Below, piece by piece: positions 31,816-42,286 of a stretch of DNA of 64,000 nucleotides (position 1 is its first letter; each line of letters begins with the position of its first letter). This stretch comes from Branchiostoma floridae (lineage: Eukaryota > Chordata > Leptocardii > Amphioxiformes > Branchiostomatidae), in NCBI RefSeq assembly GCF_000003815.2, contig NC_049993.1, positions 4,341,555-4,405,554 of the forward strand, in the 5' to 3' direction. The position numbers were made by a program, and so were the translations under genes. The notes beneath the pieces were generated by a model. It worked only from the letters and a program-made list of their open reading frames with translations, was not told the DNA's origin and made no database searches.

Positions 31816-34244
31816 CTGCGAAAGAGCTTATCTAGTACTTTTTAATACAAACCCTCCATCTATGAGGGTCTGCATGCTCTTTTCCGTAAGGCGTAGGCAG
31901 GCCTTTTAATTTCGCGTAATTCGTAGGGAAGCTATTTTATTTCACGTAATTCGTAGTGAGTATGGAAAATTGACTGTAAAGCGTAGCCAGTGTATTTCAC
32001 GTAAAGCGTAATCTAGCCTAAAAATTTCACGTAAAGCGTAATCTAGCCTAAAAATTACCCGTAAATCGTAGCCTGGTCTCCCAAATTTCATAAGTCGAAG
32101 GGTAGTCTACCAGTGAATTTAGCCCCTCAAAACACGGGAAATTGCGTTTCAGATGATCAAGATTTCAAAATTTCCCTTGCAAATCCTTTCACATTCGGTC
32201 ATCGACAAGCCAAAATATGTATCGGGGGCCTCGCCCTCACCTTTTGCCGTTAATAGGAATGTTATTGAAGGTAGCTAGCATAGTCTGGCAGCAAAATTTG
32301 CCTATCAAAATGCAGGAAATATCATCTTAGAGGTTCAAGATTTCAAAATTTCCATGGTCCTCCCGTTGCGCCGCCTCGTGCCTTTGGCACTCGAAATGCT
32401 GAAAATATGTTGGGGATGTGACGTGTCAACTTCAAACACCTTTTTTGCTGATAGAAATGTCATTAGATTTAGCTTTATATAATATCCATCAAATCAAAAT
32501 TTTCTTAGAAAAACTCAGGACGCGGCGTTTCAGGGGGTCAGGATTTCAAAATTTTCCCGGACTTCCCTTGCGACGCCTCACCCCTTCGGCGCTCGACATG
32601 GCAAAAATAAGTTGTGTGGCGTCACCCTCAAAAGCTTACACTAAATCCCTGGGAATCTTTAATTAGACGTGCCATTTAACTTTTGTCTGCCAGCGAAAAT
32701 TTACCCTCAAAATGCAGGAAATAGTGTTTCAGAGAGTCAAAATTTAAATCTTCCCAGCCCCTGCCTCTGTCGAGTGTTGCCAGCCTTCCAGAACTTTACA
32801 GTCAAAGGTGTTCCAGATGTTGTGGGTCCAATTATTGCAAAGTTGCAAGCGAAGATATAATGACATCCTGGCTCGACATTTCTTACAACAGAATTCGTTT
32901 GGTTTGGTTTGATGTAGTCGGTAGAGTTCTATCCCTGTTGCAGGAGAGTCTTTTATGCGATGGTCAGTTCGCAGTATCTTTCTGTAGCACTTCATCTCCA
33001 GGACCTGGATTCTGCGGCTGTCACTGGCGTGTAGCCCTGACTCATAGTCATAGGTTACCACGTACACACAACACGGGCAGTGCTCCCAGGTTACATCTAG
33101 AGTTCGGAGGGCTGCACGAGCTGTTTCTAGGCGTATACTGACAGCTAAGCTGGCTATTTCTTCTATTGTGGGCATGAAGTACTTAGGTAGTTGTTCTTTT
33201 CGTCAGGTGGTTGTTACTTGAATGGGTCTCTTGGTTACAGCCATTATATAAACATTCTTCCAAAATTGCCCCTAATTGTCATGCCCCCCGTGACCAAATA
33301 CTGGTAATTTACTTGCACAAAACACTGAACCGTGCATCGAGTGGTCACTTGCTGCCACAGTTTTCTCAATATCATAAATCAAAACATGCCTATCATTTCG
33401 GGTTTAACTTTCTGGTGGCCTGTGTAACGTCACTGTGTGACATGAAAATGTTCAACACGAGTACTATCCAGATACGTTAAGTTGTTGAAAATTTCCATCT
33501 AATTACGGACAGACTACAATAGTTACATATGCAAAAGGCTATTGTCTCCTTCAGTCTGTTCATTCGTGATTCGGTCTGTTTATTCGTGATTCATAATCAC
33601 CGGTTTGACCAGTTTTTAGGCATAAAGGCAGCTCCGAGTCCTACTTCCTACATACCAGACCATCTAAATCTACACGGGCTGTTCGGCATTGACAGGTAAA
33701 ACTGCAGTCAAACGTTTATCTTCACTATTTGTTTGCATTGTAGTAGTTTCGTACTCTACAGAACGTTTAAATCGGTAACACCAATTCGGTAACATTTGTA
33801 ACTTGTTCTTTATGTATCCGGATTTTCTTGTCCGGCTTAACTTGGTCACTCCCAATCCCTACATCCGAATGCCTGAGAATGCAGAGAATGAGTCAAAGCC
33901 TGTGTAGGCTTATGTGTGTTCATAACAACACCTACATGTATCTACTCGTTGATTTGTATTTTAGTCAATAACAGAAACAGCAAGACAGAACATTCAGGCC
34001 GACTCTAGTATGTGGTTCATCTTTACGCTTGACAGGAAAATTGGGCAACATCTTTAAATAGCGTAAACCGTTGCCAGCCTTTCTGAATTTAGCGTAAAAC
34101 GTTGCCGGCCTTCGTGAATTTAACGTAAAGCGTTGTCGACCGTCCCGAATTTAACGTAAAGCGTTGTCAGGACCCTCCATTCAGACCCTCAGTGAACTCT
34201 GCGAAAGAGCTTATCTAGTACTTTTTAATACAAACCCTCCATCT
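31816..34244. repeat. 2.3-kb repeat block with long direct repeats at its ends
   Basis: A 46-base direct repeat (GCGAAAGAGCTTATCTAG... to CCATCTAT) occurs at 31,816-31,861 and 34,199-34,244. Just inside are GAGGGTCTG (31,862) and CAGACCCTC (about 34,181), an inverted pair. The subterminal zones hold tandem CGTAAAGCGTA/TTTAACGTAAAGCGTTG-type units on both sides. The interior is unlike any family I recognise, apart from a LINE fragment. Confidence 0.6.
32860..33175 (-). mobile_element. LINE fragment (reverse transcriptase C-terminal region)
   Basis: On the minus strand a frame reads SRRIQVLEMKCYRKILRTD, resembling the region after the reverse transcriptase domain in several LINE clades (an ERRIQAFEMKCYRRIL-type consensus). 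No other domain is preserved, and the clade cannot be assigned. Confidence 0.6.
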
Positions 34245-34422
34245 ATATATTGTTCTCATTAAGTTAACTGAACTCTTAAACGAAAGTATCTACTTAGTAC
34301 GTTGCACGCCAGCTCAAGTGTTGTTTCCTAAAAATCATTTACATGTTGAAAGCCAAGGGCCATTAGAGCTTAGCCTCTACCAGGCTTCGTGGTTTGGTGG
34401 TTTAAACTCTAATTGTAGAAAT

Positions 34423-34522
34423 NNNNNNNNNNNNNNNNNNNNNNNNNNNNNNNNNNNNNNNNNNNNNNNNNNNNNNNNNNNNNNNNNNNNNNNNNNNNNN
34501 NNNNNNNNNNNNNNNNNNNNNN
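34423..34522. other. Assembly gap (100 N) between ALG14 and RNF170a
   Basis: Placeholder gap of unknown true length, bordered on the right by a long microsatellite. The missing 5' ends of both neighbouring genes point to it. Confidence 0.98.
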
Positions 34523-34677
34523 TCATTCGTTTGTTCATTCGTTCGTTCATTTATTCATTCATTCATTCATTCATTCATTCATTCATTCATTCATTCATTC
34601 ATTCATTCATTCATTCATTCATTCATTCATTCATTCATTCATTCATTCATTCATTCATTCATTCATTCATTCATTCA
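34523..34677. repeat. (ATTC)n microsatellite
   Basis: More than thirty tandem ATTC units directly after the gap; they probably caused the assembly to break. Confidence 0.95.
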
Positions 34678-34753
34678 AGACAGTTACTGTAGTTTTGTCT
34701 ATTGTCGTATTGATGCTCACAATTGTTTGTGAAATGCTTGTTGTATTACGTAG

Positions 34754-37635
34754 GGAGAAGATCAACCAGTATATCAACAGCCTACCTCAAGCTCCCCCTG
34801 GCCCTGCAGCTGGTACTGCAGGTGGTACAACAGGTGGTTACCAGAACCAGGACCAGACCAGACAGAACCAGGACCAAACTGGTCCAACAGGCACAGAGTA
34901 CAGCCGGCCCAGGGACCCAGCAGTGAACTACGATTGTCCCATCTGTCTGGATAGAGCCAAGTTAGCCACAGAAACCAACTGTGGACATGTCTTCTGTGGT
35001 AAGAACCAGCACTAGGACTGGGTACCGGTACAGAAAATTCAGGTCCAGGTCCGGTTCAGGTCCAAAGGATCAGGTCCAGGTCCGGACCTGAACCTGGACC
35101 TGATGCAGTATGACTCATACCAATGGTCCATTTCACTACAAAGAAATCTGTTTGGTGGAGTATCAGACTTACACTGACGTTTTAAAATCCTACAACGCTA
35201 ACTGCACCTGTACGATTGACTGTAAAACTTGGTAGAAATGACTATAAACTCAACTCTACTTCACTCTTGTTATTTTCTTCCACCTGGAAGCGTCAAAACG
35301 TGTGAATGCCTGATAAAATAATCTGTTAATTTTCTAATCGGTCCAACATAATTTTTTCAGGTCCGGTTTTTCTGGACCGGTCCAATAAGAAAAACCGGTT
35401 TTGTACCGGTACGCTGTACCGATACCCAGCCCTAACCAGCACTACTAGTATATCATACACTGGTCTTTCTAACTATTCACTCCTTTGTTGACTTATCCAT
35501 CAATTCATGTGTCGTTATTCTCCCTGCAGGCCCATGTATCCTGACATACTGGAACAGAGCAACCAGACCTGTTAAATGTCCCTATTGCAGACAGTCTGTA
35601 AGTATTAAGAAAAGATAACACACTGTACACCCTTCCTTTATTGTACGGCATGTTTTCTTTCTCCCTGCTAGAAGGATATCCCTTTCAATGACACAAAGTT
35701 TGTGTTGGTCTCTGGGTTAGAGAGACATTTACACTAGTGGTGCGTACCTAAACTCAATTTAAGGTTCAGGTCCGGATTCAGGTCCAGCAGTTCAGGTTCA
35801 GGTCCGGACTTTAAGTCCGGACCTGAACCCATCATTGCATATTATGTGCATTTTTCTTTTGAGGGGGAGGGAGAATGATGCATATAAAATTTCACGTTAG
35901 CATGAATTGAAATGCAATGTGAAAAATACATGAAAATTATATACAGACAGTGTAAACACAAAATGTTTTTTGTCGTTTTCCAGTCCAAATTTCACTGTCT
36001 ATGGAAGGTTTTAGATGGTTTAGAACAAAAAAAGGGAATATAAGTGACAGATTGCATTTTGCAAGTCCGGACTTGGCTCTGGACATTTAGATTTTTTTGG
36101 GACTTGGACCTAAACATTTTTAGGTCCAATTCCAAGTCCGGGCTTTAGGTACGCACCACTAATTTACACTGTCTACTTCAGACTGCTTTTACTCTTAGGT
36201 TGCTCTGATCATTTGATCTATTCTCCCTCCCAGGTCACTCTACTGATGAAGTGTTTTAGTGAAGAGGATCTCCGCTCTCCAGACCAGGAGTCTGTCAGTC
36301 AACAAGTCAGCCAGTATAACAGGGCATTCCTGGAGGAGCCAAGAGGGGTAGGTGGTCTTGATTGCTTCTAGATCTGGGCAAGTAATACAATATTCATGAA
36401 AATCAGATGAATAAGAGCACATCTCTGTATTCTTGGTACCTGTATAGCTTTTACAGATATTTGACAGTTAAGTCACACTGGATGTTAGAATTACCAGTAT
36501 TGGTAGTTCAGCATGGTAGAATTTATCTTTATCACAGGACTGTCTCCTTTTGTAGATTTTTAACAGTCTCTCATGTAGCAAAGTTCAGATTTTTAGTACG
36601 GATGGGGTAATATTTCTTTTCTTTCCCAACAAGCAAATTTCTGTCCTGGGACAGGTCCTGGAGACAGCCCTTATCTACCATAAATCAATCAATCATTTTT
36701 CCCTACAAAATAAAAGAGACTCTTTCTACACAACCATTGCTTTATTCTCATCGACTGTGAGCAGCGACACCTGTCCTGCAGTACAATGTGACCCAGTCAG
36801 AATTGCCCTGAAGAAGGTGACAGACGGTCACCAAAACGTCGGTGAGAATAAAGCAATGGTTGTGTAAAAAGATAATCTCCAAGCAGATCCACGGTGGCAT
36901 AATATAGTACACATCCCACCGTAGGATCTGCATTCATTCGGCTTCACAAAAGGCTATTAACATCCAATTGTTGCCTAATCAAACTGTGCTTGCTGTGTAG
37001 GTGTTAATTGCCCTCCTTCCTGTTTGACGCGGATCTCCTACAGGGATGTGCGCGGGTCAATGAACTTGTCCCAATAAAGAAATAAATTGCTCGTAAAATC
37101 ATTAGCATCTCGGATTTTTGTGTAGCTGTTAATATGGCACAGGGAGGGGCAGAGACACCTTTATTCAATAGAAATGCTCCTCCCTGTTCCAGTGAAGGCA
37201 GATCTCCGGTGCCCATTTTACTCCCTTTGGCCAGCTATGATCCTTGGCCAGCTTTGATACTATCTTATGGCACCGTAGGATCTGCTCGGAGATTATAAAA
37301 AGAGTCTCTTTAGTCAGTGACGTACCAACCTGATGAAACTGTTCACGGATTTTCCCTTCCAGTTTATCACCTCTGTGCGTGACCTGCCCACCATCCTGCG
37401 CCACGTGTGGGGAGACATGTTCACAGTGGGGGGACTCTTCACTCTCCTCACCTGGGAGCGCATGCCTGTCTATCTCCTCACCTGTGTGTTCTACCTGGCC
37501 TCACCTATCGACCTACTCCCTGAGATGTTCTTTGGGCCACTTGGTCTCCTTGATGATGCCTACGTTGTCATACGCCTGCTGATTTATGTGTCCAACGTCT
37601 ATAGAAGAATTGTAGCAGAAATTGAAGTTGACTAA
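34754..37635 (+). CDS. RNF170: RNF170-like E3 ubiquitin ligase a (5' end missing)
   Basis: Exons 34754-34998, 35530-35597, 36234-36347, 37363-37635. The RING domain (CPICLDRAKLA...TNCGHVFCGPC...CPYC) is C3HC4 with intact ligands; a linker follows, then the DUF1232-type membrane segment with SPIDLLPE, and a stop after EIEVD. Vertebrate RNF170 is an ER-membrane ligase that targets activated IP3 receptors. Exon phases equal those of copy b (2 at the first acceptor, then 1, 0, 0). The region between RING and RING-adjacent helix is shorter than in b and in human, lacking the WLGA segment. The start exon encoding the first membrane span is not visible. The first acceptor at 34,753 has a weak pyrimidine tract; alternatively the frame continues upstream through a hydrophobic stretch to about 34,695. 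Convergent with copy b. Confidence 0.88.
35013..35434. mobile_element. hAT-like MITE family 6, copy 2
   Basis: Same family as 27,648, opposite orientation, with a perfect 8-bp duplication ACCAGCAC (35,005-35,012 and 35,435-35,442). It landed 14 bases past the 5' splice site of an RNF170a intron. Confidence 0.95.
35735..36161. mobile_element. hAT-like MITE family 8
   Basis: Ends TAGTGGTGCGTACCTAAA / TTTAGGTACGCACCACTA with the perfect 8-bp duplication ATTTACAC (35,727-35,734 and 36,162-36,169). AGGTCCGGA blocks recall family 6, but the termini differ. It lies in an RNF170a intron. Confidence 0.94.
36719..37360. mobile_element. Dispersed repeat with hammerhead-like motif (copy 1)
   Basis: Contains inverted blocks ACACAACCATTGCTTTATT (about 36,731) and its complement (about 36,848), a CTGAAGA-stem-AAAA motif at 36,808-36,835, and a right end CCTGATGAAACTGTTCACGG (about 37,329) that recurs at about 53,997 in HOOK. 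The overall architecture is uncertain; a Penelope-like or retrozyme-like origin is an inference. Its right end lies immediately before the last RNF170a exon. Confidence 0.5.
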
Positions 37636-38077
37636 TAATGTTGAATCATTTTATAAGCTATTAGTTATGTTGGGACAACTGTTTGTTTCACCTTCAATGC
37701 ATGCAAAGGTAGAGTATTACTTGTATCTTATTTAAGGTTTTTTTTTAGTTGATAGTCTGCGAATATTTATTGGTGAGAAAAAATGCAGGAAATGCTTCAG
37801 CTTTTGCCTTTTCAAGGATTTTTGTCTGAAAATAGTCAACACTAAGGAGCTCACAAGAATTGTGAAACAAAGTGAGTATAGCCTACAGATATGCATTTAT
37901 TGATGTACATTTCCTGCTATTCACCTATTAGTTACTTCTGGAATGTCTCTGTTGCTATACATAATGTATGAACAAAATGGTCCGTATTTATCTTCAGCCT
38001 TCTTTTTTTATTCTGAACAGTAAAGTACATGACGTATGTATATTCATCCAGGACTCGTGATGTCTGTCTGGTCTATA
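37636..38077 (+). other. 3' flank of RNF170a
   Basis: Presumed 3' UTR and flank. I see no clear AATAAA before the MITE at 38,078 and no other feature. Confidence 0.4.
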
Positions 38078-38470
38078 CACCTTTCTCACGCGGCGGCCAT
38101 GATAGATCGAAGACGAGGTCAATGAGGCAAACAGACAAAACTTATTTCTAAAATCAGGTCCCATTTAGTTTCCCCCCAAACCACACAAATTTTCATGATA
38201 TAAGATAGAATAATAAATATTACAAGAAGTGTTATGCACCGAAAGATGTAGCAATTTAGAGTAGTGTAGACTGACCCCATGGTCCCTTAAGAGATGCAAA
38301 ATAAAAACATAATAATGCAAATTTTTAACGAATTTGCAGCCATTCACTTACTGGTCGATTTCCTAATTGGTAGGCTACCATTGGTCGAACTGCTGATTAT
38401 GATGGACAGCCTTTTGATTGCCACATTGAACTCGTTTTAGATCTATCATGGCCGCCGCGTGAGAAAGGTG
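38078..38470. mobile_element. MITE family 1, copy 3
   Basis: 393 bp, TA-flanked, same orientation as the copy at 4,361. It lies between the two convergent RNF170 genes. Confidence 0.92.
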
Positions 38471-39154
38471 TATTCCTTTTAACTTTGACACTCTCACTCT
38501 AGTGACAGAAGCACACAGACATGTATGGTTTCACTTTTAATTTCACAAAATAATTGCACTAAACATACATCAAATGTAATTATTTTCAGCCACACCAGGT
38601 TAACTCTCTCTCTTAACTTACCATAAAGTCCCATCATAGGCTTCAATAAAATGAGTCATTTCTCTAAGTACAACTTATGATAATTTGAATACTAAATATA
38701 ACTCTGACTGTACACTTCAAATAAGAAACTCATAGCACTAAATAAATACAACTTAAGCTCAGCAGCCATAGCAATTAACAAACATTGAACTGAATCAGTA
38801 TGTCACCTCATTTCCACACATTTATGTTAACTCCTCAAAACATATAAATATATATCAATAACTATCTGAATAAAGATGTAAATATCTTGTTGATCATCAT
38901 GGCTGGTTTTGTACCAAGCTGCTGTTCAACATAAACACAGTAGCACTTTGTCAGTTTGTAGCAATATTTTGCTCCTCCAAGGTGCTTCTATCACTATGAG
39001 AGTACCCTTAATAAGGATGCCTTCCTTCTTTCAGACAACAGTTTTGCATTGTAGTGCAATGCTGAAGCTACTATTACTTAACACTTGCAAGCAGGTGATT
39101 GTTCCTGTCAGCCCTTGTGTCAAAAAGCTGCTGCTCACCATGGTCAGGTTTACA
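38471..39154. other. AT-rich spacer without recognised features
   Basis: No convincing exon or RNA gene. The 87-codon frame at 38,909-39,172 (+) has no recognisable domain. Confidence 0.4.
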
Positions 39155-39159
39155 GACTA

Positions 39160-39791
39160 CAGGGGTGCCTAAGCATTTGCACGAACCCTATGAAATTCGT
39201 ACGAATATTATGTGATACACATGAATCACTATGCAAAAACGCACGAATATTATGAAATTCGCACGAATCACTATGCAAAAACGCACAAATATTATGAAAT
39301 TCGCACGAATTACTATGTGATTTACACGAACCTTATGAGATTTGCACGAACCTTATGCGAAATTGCGCAACCACTGACGGGGTCACGTGACAGACGGAGC
39401 GGGATTTTCAAGATGGCGGCTTCGATCGGCGGCGACGGAAAATACGATGTAACACACGGAAATGAAGCAAAACAGTAGCTCATAGGCTATTAAATACGTC
39501 TTTGTGACGGTAAATGTCCATTCCATACCTTGAAATATAAATATCACAGGTAGAAACACTCAAAATCATGCCTCCTCCCGGCCGCCCTTTTGGCATAAGG
39601 ATCGTGCAAATCTCATAAGGTTCGTGTGAATCACATAGTGATTCGTGCGAATTTCATAATATTCGTGCGTTTTTGCATACTGATTCGTGCGAATTTCATA
39701 ATATTCGTGAGTTTTCGCATAGTGATTCGTGTGTATCACATAATATTTGTGCGAATTTCATAGGGTTCGTGCAAATGTTTAGGCACCCCTG
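39160..39791. mobile_element. Long-TIR element with CAG...CTG ends, 5-bp duplication
   Basis: Ends CAGGGGTGCCTAA / TTTAGGCACCCCTG, flanked by GACTA at 39,155-39,159 and 39,792-39,796. The inverted arms are about 200 bases each and built from tandem units (CACTATGCAAAAACGCACG, ATTATGAAATTCGCACGAAT). The unique centre holds CACGTGAC and AAGATGGCGGC. Confidence 0.92.
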
Positions 39792-40187
39792 GACTACCAG
39801 GTTGTAGACTTCACTGCGACACATTTCACACTTTCAGTTCAATTTCCCTTCTTCAATAACCGCAGGCTTTGGTTTTGATAGTATACCATACTATTTAAAC
39901 TTTCTAAAAGGTCTAGATACAAAAGTTGTTATTGCCATTCTGTTTACCTGAAGGTGTTTTACAAAATGTCAACACTTGATCAAGTAAAAAAGTTGTTATA
40001 GTTAACAAAGATTGTCACTAATGACTGTCATGTCATCAGAAATTTTGACATGGATACTTGGTTAAATCGATTGCTACCAGTATATCATGGTAGATCAGCT
40101 TTTTACCCACATTTATAAAGTACATATAATTTCAGATGGCAGAGGGTAGTATCTGATCAAGGGTGGTAAGAGATGAAATATCCGGAT

Positions 40188-40620
40188 TAGGGCTGGGTAC
40201 CGGTACAGAAAATTCAGGTCCAGGTCCGGTTCAGGTCCAAAGGATCAGGTCCAGGTCCGGACCTGAACCTGGACCTGAAGCAGTATGACTCATACCAATG
40301 GTCCATTTCACTACCAAGAAATCTGTTTGGTGGAGTATTAGACTTACACTGACGTTTTAAAATCCTATAACGCTAACTGTACTTGTACGATTGGCTGTAA
40401 AACTTGGTAGAAATTACTATAAACTCTACTCTACTTCACTCTTGTCATTTTCTTCCAACTGCAAGCGCCAAAACGTATGAATGCCTTATAAAATAATCTG
40501 TTAATTTTCTAATCGGTCCAACATCCGGTCCACCTAATTTTTTCAGGTCCGGTTTTTCTGGATCGGTCCAATAAGAAAAAACGGTTTTGTACCGGTACGC
40601 TGTACCGATACCCAGCCCTA
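40188..40620. mobile_element. hAT-like MITE family 6, copy 3
   Basis: Same orientation as the copy at 35,013. Termini are intact, but the flanks (ATCCGGAT and GCCCAGAG) do not match, suggesting a later deletion or rearrangement on one side. Confidence 0.9.
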
Positions 40621-40841
40621 GCCCAGAGGAAACATTGGACACTGGGACTGGCAAAATGTAATCTACATTCAGCCTGGTATAAACTGGTTAAAAATACAGT
40701 TTCACATGAAAAGTAAATGGTATACTTCATGTCATGGTATCCTTAATGATGATATGTAACTTATGTACTTGTCCTTAGAGTTGATCGATTAGATTTTATA
40801 TCATTCCTCATAAGACCTAAGTTTCTAAAGTTCTTAGTTTA

Positions 40842-41040
40842 ATAGTCTCTACCAGACTCCGGATCGCTGGAAAATCGTAGAAATGGAACAAATAGAGAGG
40901 AATATAACCGGCCAGAGAACAGATCGAGATCCGTTGATCGCGTGCTGTTCCCTGGCCGGTTATATTCCTCTGGCCGGCTTACTCCTCTATTTGTTCCATT
41001 TCTACGATTTTTCCAGCAATCCAGAGTCTGGTAGAGACTA
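40842..41040. mobile_element. Palindromic foldback element (199 bp)
   Basis: Arms of about 85 bases (TAGTCTCTACCAGACTC ... mirrored at the right) with GGAATATAACCGGCC inverted inside; flanked by TTAGTTTA at 40,834-40,841 and 41,041-41,048, an 8-bp duplication. Confidence 0.88.
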
Positions 41041-41447
41041 TTAGTTTACTGTAATGCTGTTGAAAAGGCACCTTATGCTGGTACTAAGTTCTACTACAGC
41101 TACTGTGTACTGTTTGTTCTACATAACTGACCACTGTCAGCATGGATAGTTATTGCACTTTGCTGTGTATTATTAGTCCAGTATCAATGCTTAAAAAGGT
41201 ATACGGTATAAGGTTTTCATAAGGCAAGATGGTTACAGGTAAGGTAACAGGAATAGTATAAAAAAGCAATCTGTTATCTTCTGACATTCTATGAAGTTCT
41301 ATGCAACTGCAAGTCTCTAGCTCTGATATGCCCCCCTCCCCTCATTTCCTTGTTGTAATTGTACAGTATTCAGGTACTACTGGTATATACACTGTCAAAC
41401 ATGCTGTCTCTTCTGTTTCTTTTTCTTTTCTTATAGGGCATTACCTT

Positions 41448-41857
41448 GCCTGGTTACCATACCCCAACCTCAAAAATATCTTTTGTGTTGGGGTATGGCG
41501 GGATGGCTGTAGAAATGTTCTCGAAGGCCCTTGATCAGAGGGAGGAGAACCTAGGATTTATGACCACTCACACCACAGTCAGGTAGCCAACTACAACACA
41601 CCACAGTTGGTCAGCAGGCTATCACAGTAGCGAATCAGGTACTTAGTGGTCACTGTTATGGATTCAAAAAATACAGTTGGGGGTCTTTAACCAATCATGG
41701 TAGGGGTGTATTACCTCCTGCTGATCCTGCTGCTGTTCTATTGGTGGAGTTTTTTGCCCAATATAAGGGACAAAATTGAGAACCAGGCCTATCCCATCCG
41801 GCCAGACCCTTGCACGATAGATACTTGAGATCGGCCTGGGGTTTGGTAACCAGGCTA
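41448..41857. mobile_element. MITE family 9 flanked by an 11-bp direct repeat
   Basis: Ends GCCTGGTTACCATACCCCA / GGGGTTTGGTAACCAGGCTA. GGCATTACCTT flanks it on both sides (41,437-41,447 and 41,858-41,868). The termini resemble family 7 at 31,105, which has a duplication of about 9 bp. Confidence 0.8.
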
Positions 41858-42286
41858 GGCATTACCTTGCAGATGAAGTTTACTGGAGCCAACCAAAAGT
41901 CTTCTTTGGTTGTCCTCTCCACAGATGATGTAAATTGTTCGGCCATTGCTTTTTTTCTCCTCTTCTGTCAATCATTCATTTGGCACAACGACTTCAGTGT
42001 GGCTTTTACCTCCTCATTTACCTTATGACTTATAAAAAAAGTTTCTTTTTTCCTTCACCCTGCCCCTCCCCATACAAAATCTTACATGGTCCATCCCCTT
42101 CATCTCTCTCCTGTTAGCCACAAAGTTAGTAGTAAACAACTGAGTAATGTGATTACTCCTTTCCCTTCCCAAGTAATAACATAAATGGTTCTCCCCTGCT
42201 GGCCAGTAAGGTCCTGCACATAATTGCCATGTACCCTCTACTTGTCAACCCTGTCCCTCCCCATAACCATATTATGGTTCAATGGT

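Noticed and set aside
39212-39478. 88-codon frame with NHYAKTHEYYEIRT repeats
   Set aside because: It is the translated tandem arm of a long-TIR transposon.
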